This document shows, piece by piece, positions 58,493 through 64,000 of a stretch of DNA of 64,000 bases. The position numbers were made by a program, and so were the translations under genes. The notes beneath the pieces are model-generated. The model saw only the letters and a program-made list of their open reading frames with translations, had not been told where the DNA came from and did no database searches. This DNA comes from Janthinobacterium sp. FW305-129 (GTDB lineage Bacteria > Pseudomonadota > Gammaproteobacteria > Burkholderiales > Burkholderiaceae_D). Where the stretch lies: positions 124,001-188,000 of the forward strand of contig NZ_JACYMM010000012.1 of assembly GCF_020858115.1 (NCBI RefSeq), given 5' to 3'. Positions within the stretch are counted from its first letter, which is position 1. Each line of letters begins with the position of its first letter.

Positions 58493-60532
58493 ATGCAACT
58501 GTCTCGCCGCCAGAAAATCGCCCTCGCCAGCACCGCCGTGCTCGTCGCCCTGCCCGTCACGGCGTCCATCGTCCTGCTGAACATGGACTGGAACCGCGCC
58601 AAGCCCTGGCTCAATGCGCGCGCCAGCGAAGCGCTGGGACGGCTGTTTGCCATCGAGGGCGACCTGGCGCTGACATGGCAGCAGCCAGGCAAGGCAGCAG
58701 GGAAAAAAACCTGGCGCGACTATCTGCCCTGGCCGCACCTGCAGGCCAAGGACGTGCGCCTGGGCAACCCGAGCACCATGGCCGGGACGGATGGCCAGGC
58801 GCAACTGGCCAGCGTGGGACAGCTGGCGTTCTCGCTCAATCCCCTGGCCTTGTTGGAGAAGAAGATCATCATCCCGCAATTGCGCTTCGACACGCCGCAG
58901 GTGCGCTTGCTGCGCAGCAAGGATGGCAAGAACAACTGGACCTTCGACAAGCAGGAACAGCCGTCGCCATGGCAGCTGGAGCTGCAAAGCGTGGTCTTCA
59001 GCAAGGGCAGCGTGACCTTGGACGACGGCGTCAGCAAAACGGCGATGCGCGCCGACGTCGACACCATCGCCGGCGATACCCGCTATGGCATCGCCTGGAA
59101 ACTGTCCGGCACCTACCGCGGCGAAAGCGTCCAGGGCGGCGGCAAGGCGGGCGGCGTGCTGTCGCTGCAGCAGCAAGGCACGCCCTTCCCCATCCAGGCC
59201 GACATGCGCGCGGGCGGCAGCAGCGTAGCCATCGAAGGCACGCTGACGCGCCCCGCCGACCTGGCGGCGCTGGACGTGCGCCTGAAACTGTCCGGCCCCA
59301 GCATGGCCCGGCTGTATCCCTTGACGGGCGTGCTGCTGCCGGAAACGCCGCACTTCAGCACGGAGGGCCATTTGACGGGCACCCTGGCGCCGCGCGGCGG
59401 CGAATGGGTGTACGACAAGTTCAGCGGGAAGGTGGGGTCGAGCGACATCAGTGGCAAGCTGGCCTTTTCCGCCAGCACGCCGCGCAAGCGCCTGACGGGC
59501 GACGTCCACTCGCGCCTGCTGCAATTTTCCGACCTGGGTCCGCTGGTGGGCGCCGATTCCAGCGCCAGCAAGAAGGAACGGGGCGTGCCGTCGACGCAGC
59601 CGGCCGGCCGGGTCTTGCCGGTGGAAACCTTCAAGACGGAGCGCTGGACCAGCCTGGACGCCGACGTGCGCTATACGGCCGACAAGATCACGCGCGACGC
59701 CGAGTTGCCGATCAGCAAGCTCGACACGCACGTGGTGCTGACGGACGGCGTGCTGTCATTGACGCCGCTCAACTTCAACGTGGCGGGCGGCACCCTGACG
59801 TCGCAAATCAAGCTCGACGGCAGCGGCAAGGTCATCGCCAACGGCATCGCGGCCGAACTCAAGGCCAGCGCTCGCCATCTGCACTTCCAGCAACTGTTTC
59901 CCCGCTTGCCGGCCCTGCAAGCGAGCGTGGGCGAGATCAATGGCGACGCTTCGCTGTCGGCCACGGGCAATTCCGTCGCCAGCCTGCTGGGCAGCTCGAA
60001 CGGCGAAGTGCGCGCGCTGATCAACCGGGGCAGCATCAGCAAGCTGCTGCTGGAAGAAATGGGCTTGAATATCGGCAGTGTCGTGCTGGCCAAGCTGGCT
60101 GGCGACAAGCAGGTCAAGCTCAATTGCATGGCCGCCGACTTCACCGTCACCAAGGGATTGATGCGCACGCGCCAGTTCATCGTCGACACGGATGACGCCA
60201 TCCTGCATATCGACGGCACGGTGAACCTGGCCGATGAACGGCTGGACCTGACCCTGCGGCCCGACAGCAAAGGCTTGCGCATCTTTTCGCTGCGCTCGCC
60301 CCTGTATGTGCACGGCACCTTCAGCAAGCCCGACGTGAGCGTCGACAAGGGCGTGCTGGCCCTGCGCGCCGGCGGCGCCCTGGCGCTGGCCGTGGTGGCG
60401 CCCGTGGCGGCGCTGCTGCCGCTGGTCAATACCGGCCCCGTCGAGGACAGCGAATGCGCGGCCCTGCTGGCCCAGGCGCGCGTGAAACCGGTGGCGCCGA
60501 AACCGGGCAAGGCGCCGCGCAAAAACCGTTGA
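58493..60532 (+). CDS. AsmA-family protein
   Basis: A 679-residue protein of the AsmA superfamily. An N-terminal membrane helix (IALASTAVLVALPVTASIVL) anchors it, followed by long beta-rich repeats (TWRDYLPWPHLQAKDVRLGN, QLELQSVVFSKGSVTLDDGV). The C-terminal AsmA-like part is DEERLD-type: VDTDDAILHIDGTVNLADER and LYVHGTFSKPDVSVDKGVLA. AsmA proteins form a bridge that moves phospholipid between inner and outer membrane. It is divergent from the DUF4398 operon. No strong Shine-Dalgarno is visible before the ATG (GAATCGTCGCCC). Confidence 0.88.
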   Translation: MQLSRRQKIALASTAVLVALPVTASIVLLNMDWNRAKPWLNARASEALGRLFAIEGDLALTWQQPGKAAGKKTWRDYLPWPHLQAKDVRLGNPSTMAGTDGQAQLASVGQLAFSLNPLALLEKKIIIPQLRFDTPQVRLLRSKDGKNNWTFDKQEQPSPWQLELQSVVFSKGSVTLDDGVSKTAMRADVDTIAGDTRYGIAWKLSGTYRGESVQGGGKAGGVLSLQQQGTPFPIQADMRAGGSSVAIEGTLTRPADLAALDVRLKLSGPSMARLYPLTGVLLPETPHFSTEGHLTGTLAPRGGEWVYDKFSGKVGSSDISGKLAFSASTPRKRLTGDVHSRLLQFSDLGPLVGADSSASKKERGVPSTQPAGRVLPVETFKTERWTSLDADVRYTADKITRDAELPISKLDTHVVLTDGVLSLTPLNFNVAGGTLTSQIKLDGSGKVIANGIAAELKASARHLHFQQLFPRLPALQASVGEINGDASLSATGNSVASLLGSSNGEVRALINRGSISKLLLEEMGLNIGSVVLAKLAGDKQVKLNCMAADFTVTKGLMRTRQFIVDTDDAILHIDGTVNLADERLDLTLRPDSKGLRIFSLRSPLYVHGTFSKPDVSVDKGVLALRAGGALALAVVAPVAALLPLVNTGPVEDSECAALLAQARVKPVAPKPGKAPRKNR

Positions 60533-60573
60533 GAAATACGCAGCCGTGCACGATTACAATTGTTACACCCCTA

Positions 60574-60616
60574 TGTGCGTTGCCGAACAGACCCTGCCTT
60601 GTCACAATCCTATTCT
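60574..60616 (+). promoter_or_regulatory. Stress-regulon palindrome and -10 of the small lipoprotein gene
   Basis: TGTGCG-TTGC-CGAACA (60574-60589) is followed after exactly 21 bp by TATTCT (60611-60616). The leader to ATG 60713 would be about 90 nt. Confidence 0.68.
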
Positions 60617-60712
60617 GTGATCGTGCCTGAAACACCCAAGACGTGGCGATACGAAGTCCCCCGGCCCATACCATGCCGGCGCCACGAGGTCCGAATTCAT
60701 AGGAGAACTATC

Positions 60713-60931
60713 ATGCAAATCATTAAAAAAATCGCCGCTACCACTTCCGTTGCCGCCCTGCTGCTGAGCCTGACCGCTTGCGCCAACATGTCCGGCCAGG
60801 ATAAGAACACGGCCATCGGCGCTGGTATCGGCGCCGTTGCCGGCTCCGTGCTGACGGGCGGCAGCGCCGTCGGCGCAGTCGGCGGCGCCGCCGTCGGCGG
60901 CGTGATCGGCAACCAGGTCAAGCCGAAGTAA
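60713..60931 (+). CDS. Glycine-zipper lipoprotein, 72 aa
   Basis: A very small lipoprotein. The signal peptide has lipobox LLLSLTACANM (Cys near 23). The mature part is almost only a glycine zipper (TAIGAGIGAVAGSVLTGGSA, GAVGGAAVGGVIGNQVKPK) like the shortest SlyB/osmotically inducible proteins. AGGAGAACTATC lies before ATG 60713. Single-gene unit with palindrome promoter and terminator. Confidence 0.9.
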   Translation: MQIIKKIAATTSVAALLLSLTACANMSGQDKNTAIGAGIGAVAGSVLTGGSAVGAVGGAAVGGVIGNQVKPK

Positions 60932-60942
60932 TCGGCCATCCG

Positions 60943-60982
60943 AAAAGCGGGGTGGGCGCCCAGGCGCCTGCCCCGCTTTTTT
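60943..60982 (+). terminator. Rho-independent terminator after the 60713 lipoprotein gene
   Basis: AAAAGCGGGG (60943-60952) pairs with CCCCGCTTTT (60971-60980), with an inner GGCGCC/GGCGCC stem, and is followed by TT. A strong composite hairpin. Confidence 0.9.
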
Positions 60983-61027
60983 GCGTCCGGCTTCCGTTGA
61001 CGACATTGAAAAGTTATTCTGAGGAAA

Positions 61028-61804
61028 TTAGACGAAGACGTTGGCCATGCCGATGGCGCCGCTATCCTTGACCAGCTCGTAGCAGCGGCAAGACACGGCT
61101 TCCAGGCCGGCCGAATCGAGGATCTCGATATTGCCGCGGCTGTAGGTGATGAGTTTTTGCTGTTGCAGCGCGCTGGCCGCCTTGGTCACGCCGACGCGCC
61201 GCACGCCCAGGGTATGGGCGAGGAATTCATGGGTCAGGTGAAATTTTTCGGATTGCAGGCGGTCGCGCGTGATCAGCAGCGAACGGGCCAGGCGCGCCTC
61301 GAGCACGTGGAAACGGCTGCACACAGCGATCTGGATGGCTTGCGCCAGCAAGGTGTCCGTGTAGCGGTACAGCAGGCGCTGCAGGGAATCGAGCTGGGCG
61401 AACTCGGCGCAGAAATCGGCCCGCGCGATGCGGCTGGCCGTGCCGGAACGTTGCACCACGGCACGCACTTGCGCCAGATCATGGCCCAGCGCGACGGAAG
61501 CGCCCAGCACGCCTTCGCGGCCGACGGAGCCCACTTCCAGGGTCATCCGGCCTTCCGCCACGGCCAGCAGCGAGATCAGGCAATCGCCTGGGAAATAAAT
61601 GTGGCCGATAGGCTGGCCCGGTTCGTACAGCACCTCGCCCACCTCGACCGTGACGGTATGGAACAGCGCCGTCAGGTGCCGCAAGTCGTGCTCGGGCAGG
61701 CTGGCCAGCAAGCGGTTGCCTGCGTCAAGCGCGCCCGCAGGCGTGCCCAGGCCGGATCGGCCTGCGTCGCGGGACAGGGTCATGCTGGCAGTCGTTGGTG
61801 GCAT
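61028..61804 (-). CDS. Crp/Fnr-family transcriptional regulator (candidate master regulator of the palindrome regulon)
   Basis: A 258-residue regulator. The cyclic-nucleotide-binding fold spans about 30-150 (LFHTVTVEVGEVLYEPGQPI, HIYFPGDCLISLLAVAEGRM). A long dimer helix (LLYRYTDTLLAQAIQIAVCS) precedes the winged helix (LTHEFLAHTLGVRRVGVTKA), whose recognition helix is GVRRVGVTKAASALQQQ. The lack of N-terminal Cys ligands rules out an FNR-type Fe-S sensor. The GR-type phosphate cassette of Crp is absent, so cAMP is doubtful. AAGGAAAAGCA precedes the ATG. It stands amid palindrome-controlled stress genes and has two such sites just upstream, suggesting autoregulation and control of the regulon. 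Confidence 0.88.
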   Translation of the reverse strand: MPPTTASMTLSRDAGRSGLGTPAGALDAGNRLLASLPEHDLRHLTALFHTVTVEVGEVLYEPGQPIGHIYFPGDCLISLLAVAEGRMTLEVGSVGREGVLGASVALGHDLAQVRAVVQRSGTASRIARADFCAEFAQLDSLQRLLYRYTDTLLAQAIQIAVCSRFHVLEARLARSLLITRDRLQSEKFHLTHEFLAHTLGVRRVGVTKAASALQQQKLITYSRGNIEILDSAGLEAVSCRCYELVKDSGAIGMANVFV

Positions 61805-61849
61805 TGCTTTTCCTTGGTGTCGTTACAACTCGACATAATTTTTACCTAG

Positions 61850-61890
61850 CCTACGGTGCCGTACCACCCCTGTATGTACGGTGACGCACG
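61850..61890. promoter_or_regulatory. Two stress-regulon palindromes between the Crp/Fnr gene and the glycine-zipper gene
   Basis: TGTACG-GTGA-CGCACG (61875-61890) fits the consensus; CCTACG-GTGC-CGTACC (61850-61865) is a degenerate copy 25 bp away. From the first, 21 bp leftward gives TAGGCT (61848-61853) for the regulator gene and 21 bp rightward gives CACACT (61912-61917) for the glycine-zipper gene. Both are moderate -10 candidates. Confidence 0.5.
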
Positions 61891-61989
61891 GAAGCGGGGC
61901 AAGCGGCGCAGCACACTGGCAATACACGCGAATCGCACGGATAACACGCACTACCCATTTCATTATTTATAAAAACCAAGGAGCTTTCC

Positions 61990-62643
61990 ATGACCACCAC
62001 CACCAAATCCCTCCATCCGCTGGTACTTGCCGCCGCCGTCGCCGTCCTGCTGTTTTGCGGCGTGGGCACGGCAGCCCTGATGGGCTGGCTGCCTTCGTCC
62101 CAGGGAGATAGCCAGCCCCTGGCGGCCAGCACCTCGGCCGAGCAAATGGCCAACCTGCAGGCAAACCAGCCGCCAGCGAACTTGCAACCGGCCGGCGCGC
62201 AGCCGCTGGCCGCCCTGCCGCCACAGCAGCAGCCCGTGCGCCAGCCGCAGCCGCAGCAGCCACCACCGCAGCAATACGCGGCGGCCCCGGCCCCGGCACC
62301 GCAGGTGTGCAGCAATTGCGGCGTGGTCGAAGCCATCCATGAAGTCAATACGCGCGCCGAAGGCAGCGGCGTGGGCGCGGCCGGCGGCGCCGTCGTCGGC
62401 GGCTTGCTGGGCAACCAGGTGGGCGGCGGCCATGGCAAGCAACTGGCCACCGTGCTGGGCGCCGTCGGCGGCGCCGTGGCCGGCAACCAGATCGAAGGCA
62501 GCGTGCGCGCCACGCGCAGCTACAACATCGTCGTGCGCCTCGATAACGGCAAGACGCGCACCGTGCACCAGAGCGCCGCGCCGAACTGGCGCCAGGGCGA
62601 CCGCGTGCGCGTCGTCAACGGCGGCTTGCGCGCCATCGGCTAA
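61990..62643 (+). CDS. Glycine-zipper 2TM-domain inner-membrane protein with Gln/Pro-rich linker
   Basis: A 217-residue protein. The N-terminal membrane anchor is LVLAAAVAVLLFCGVGTAAL. A long Gln/Pro/Ala-rich linker (about 50-105) is followed by CSNCG, a short Cys pair, then a glycine zipper (GAAGGAVVGGLLGNQVGGGH and GAVGGAVAGNQIEGSVRATR), then the same beta module as the 52815 product (VVRLDNGKTRTVHQSAAP, GDRVRVVNGGLRAIG). It is anchored in the inner membrane whereas its paralogue is a lipoprotein. AAGGAGCTTTCC precedes the ATG. Confidence 0.88.
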   Translation: MTTTTKSLHPLVLAAAVAVLLFCGVGTAALMGWLPSSQGDSQPLAASTSAEQMANLQANQPPANLQPAGAQPLAALPPQQQPVRQPQPQQPPPQQYAAAPAPAPQVCSNCGVVEAIHEVNTRAEGSGVGAAGGAVVGGLLGNQVGGGHGKQLATVLGAVGGAVAGNQIEGSVRATRSYNIVVRLDNGKTRTVHQSAAPNWRQGDRVRVVNGGLRAIG

Positions 62644-62725
62644 GAGAAGCGCGGCGGCGCCGCTGCCGCGATGCGTGGCAAATCCAACACACGCCCGGCC
62701 TGTCCGGGCGTTTTCTTTTTGATAA

Positions 62726-62768
62726 TGTTCGTTGGCGTACAGATGAGTTTGCCGTGACGCGAGATGAT
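62726..62768 (+). promoter_or_regulatory. Stress-regulon palindrome and -10 of the 62812 gene
   Basis: TGTTCG-TTGG-CGTACA (62726-62741), then GATGAT (62763-62768) exactly 21 bp further on. Start near 62775. Confidence 0.62.
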
Positions 62769-62811
62769 GCATTCAGGAAAGTTCAACGGATATTCCCCTC
62801 AAGGAGCGGCG

Positions 62812-63057
62812 ATGCAAAACGACAAGACAGGCAGCAACAGGATCTGGCTGGGTTTTATCGGCGGCGGCATCCTGGCCACCGCGCTGGGCTTCTGCGCGCT
62901 GGACCTGGCGCCAGCGCAAGCGAGCGCCCCCGTGTTCGGCGTGATGCTGCTGCTCACCGGCGGCATGCTCAGCTGCCTGGCGGGCGCCGTCGGCATGGCC
63001 GGCATGCTGGCGTGGCTGCCGGGCATGGCCGACGAACATGCCGACCGGCCCCGATAG
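62812..63057 (+). CDS. Small membrane protein, 81 aa
   Basis: Function not recognised. Two hydrophobic helices: IWLGFIGGGILATALGFCAL and FGVMLLLTGGMLSCLAGAVG. The N-terminus is charged and the C-terminus ends DEHADRPR. AAGGAGCGGCG directly precedes ATG 62812; an ATG at 62764 lacks one. Palindrome promoter and neighbours place it with the envelope-stress genes. Confidence 0.78.
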   Translation: MQNDKTGSNRIWLGFIGGGILATALGFCALDLAPAQASAPVFGVMLLLTGGMLSCLAGAVGMAGMLAWLPGMADEHADRPR

Positions 63058-63067
63058 TTGAGACTTG

Positions 63068-63110
63068 TGTACGACAGCGTACAGAACGCAAGGGAAACAA
63101 AGTAGACACT
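63068..63110 (+). promoter_or_regulatory. Stress-regulon palindrome and -10 of the lmo0937-type gene
   Basis: TGTACG-ACAG-CGTACA (63068-63083), perfect outer halves; GACACT (63105-63110) begins 21 bp later. Leader about 125 nt. Confidence 0.62.
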
Positions 63111-63240
63111 AAGTCATGGCATCAGCGTTCAGCGAACCAATCGCCGCGCAATGACAAGAACCGATGACGGCGCCATGCGCCAGCGCCTTCCAGGCCTGGG
63201 CCGCCGCCGTCATCCACACATTACTCTCGGAGGACATATC

Positions 63241-63387
63241 ATGTTGTATACAATCGCCGTCGTACTCATTATTCTTTGGCTGCTGGGCCTGGTAACTTCC
63301 TATACCATTGGCGGCTTCATCCACATTCTGCTGGTAGTCGCCGTGATCATGGTCCTGCTGCGCCTGATCAGCGGGCGCGGTTTATAG
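63241..63387 (+). CDS. Lmo0937-family membrane protein, 48 aa
   Basis: Two helices in 48 residues: YTIAVVLIILWLLGLVTSYT and GFIHILLVVAVIMVLLRLIS, ending GRGL. The W-L-L-G-x-x-x-x-Y-x-x-G-G-x-I-H pattern is the lmo0937 signature. Unknown function, frequent beside stress genes. GGAGGACATATC before ATG 63241. Confidence 0.92.
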   Translation: MLYTIAVVLIILWLLGLVTSYTIGGFIHILLVVAVIMVLLRLISGRGL

Positions 63388-63410
63388 AGGCCTGTTTACT
63401 GGCCAGACAA

Positions 63411-63444
63411 GGCGGCGCGCGTGCAAACGGGCGCCGCTTTTTTT
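63411..63444 (+). terminator. Rho-independent terminator after the lmo0937-type gene
   Basis: Stem GCGGCGC (63412-63418) with GCGCCGC (63431-63437) around a 12-nt loop, followed by eight T. Confidence 0.85.
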
Positions 63445-63540
63445 GCATACGGTGTGCGTGCTGGCAAGCAGCGCCATTTTGCAGTAACGTGTGCAGGTAA
63501 TTCCTGGGTATGTCCCAATAACAAAACAAGGAGAAAATCC

Positions 63541-64000
63541 ATGAAAGTAGCATTCAAAAAAGGCCCTGGCGCCAAATCCCTGATCGGCATGCTGGTGATC
63601 GCGCTGGCCGCCACCGGCTGCGCGGATATGTCCTCGACGCAACGTGGCACGGCCACGGGCGCGGGCATCGGCGCAGGCCTGGGCGCCCTGATCGGCGGCA
63701 CCACCGGTGGCGGCAGCAGCGGCCGCACGGCCGGCGGCGCCCTGATCGGTGCCGCAGCTGGCGCCGTGGTCGGCAATATCTGGTCGAACCGCATGGAAAA
63801 CCAGAAGCGCGCCATGGAGCAAGCCACGCAGGGTACGGGCGTGCAAGTGTCGCAGACGTCCGATAACCGCCTGAAAATGGAAATCCCGAGCGACATTTCC
63901 TTCGATACCAACCGCGCCGACATCAAGGGCAACTTCCGCCCGATTCTCGACCGCTTTGCCGCCACCCTGAATGAAAACCCGAACACGACGGTCAGCATCA
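63541..64000 (+). CDS. OmpA-family glycine-zipper lipoprotein, YiaD-like (partial at right edge)
   Basis: The frame is open from ATG 63541 to the end of the window, so about 153 residues are visible. Lipobox IALAATGCADM (Cys near 28). Glycine zippers follow (GTATGAGIGAGLGALIGGTT, GALIGAAAGAVVGNIWSNRM), then the start of an OmpA domain (MEIPSDISFDTNRADIKGNF, RFAATLNENPNTTVSI). YiaD-like proteins tie the outer membrane to peptidoglycan. AAGGAGAAAATCC before the ATG. I see no stress palindrome upstream. Confidence 0.9.
   Translation, partial: MKVAFKKGPGAKSLIGMLVIALAATGCADMSSTQRGTATGAGIGAGLGALIGGTTGGGSSGRTAGGALIGAAAGAVVGNIWSNRMENQKRAMEQATQGTGVQVSQTSDNRLKMEIPSDISFDTNRADIKGNFRPILDRFAATLNENPNTTVSI

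Noticed and set aside
60602-61006. Minus-strand open frame across the small glycine-zipper lipoprotein gene
   Set aside because: It overlaps the lipoprotein gene and its terminator and has Gly/Ala composition expected of a reversed glycine zipper; no start signal.
1-64000. tRNA, rRNA, CRISPR or insertion-sequence features
   Set aside because: No tRNA-like cloverleaf, rRNA segment, regularly spaced repeats or transposase-like frame was seen on reading both strands.

Overview
The window is a 64-kb piece of a high-GC (roughly 64%) Gram-negative chromosome. Gene content and protein style point to a betaproteobacterium of the Oxalobacteraceae (Janthinobacterium/Massilia type): a PhaB-type reductase, a DctB/DctD-like two-component system, a Tle3/Tla3 type VI lipase pair, PbpC with a giant alpha-2-macroglobulin, and many DUF883/DUF3309/lmo0937/glycine-zipper stress proteins. 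That assignment is inference. I saw no rRNA, tRNA, CRISPR array, insertion sequence or prophage. Almost everything is coding, and both edges cut genes (a TadG-like protein on the left, an OmpA-type lipoprotein on the right).

Layout. 0-3.7 kb: end of a Tad-pilus-type gene, then a YtcJ-like amidohydrolase and an isochorismatase-family hydrolase. 3.7-7.8 kb: a leftward operon of BlaI-type repressor, M56/M23 membrane metallopeptidase and TonB-dependent receptor, with two operator-like repeats at its promoter. 7.8-18 kb: chemoreceptor, RhlE-like RNA helicase, hydroxypyruvate isomerase, unknown lipoprotein pair, VOC protein, DksA/TraR-type zinc-finger protein, acetoacetyl-CoA reductase with an FNR-like box, a small protein with an NHLP-type (RiPP leader-like) N-terminal half, universal stress protein, and a glycine-rich stress protein. 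18-21 kb: polar amino-acid ABC transporter. 21-27.6 kb: serine hydrolase, LytS/LytTR-type two-component pair, MtfA peptidase, winged-helix regulator. 28.2-34.6 kb: nitrate/sulfonate/taurine-type ABC transporter behind a clear sigma-54 promoter, followed by a sensor kinase and a sigma-54 activator that could drive it. 35-39.9 kb: orphan T6SS lipase effector Tle3 and adaptor Tla3. 39.9-47.8 kb: pbpC and alpha-2-macroglobulin. 48-64 kb: an envelope and general-stress region with OmpA proteins, small lipoproteins, glycine-zipper proteins, YqjD/YqjE/YqjK-like operon, ferritin-like protein, patatin-like phospholipase, AsmA protein, and a Crp/Fnr-family regulator.

The most interesting signal is regulatory. 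A 16-bp palindrome, consensus YGTDCG-N4-CGHACA, recurs between genes of the 48-64 kb region and once near 18.1 kb. At seven sites a recognisable or partial -10 element begins exactly 21 bp beyond the palindrome. This is the geometry of a class II Crp/Fnr-type activator site centred near -41.5. The target genes encode small envelope and stress proteins, and two sites lie beside the window's own Crp/Fnr-family gene. I propose that this protein controls an envelope-stress regulon; binding has not been shown.
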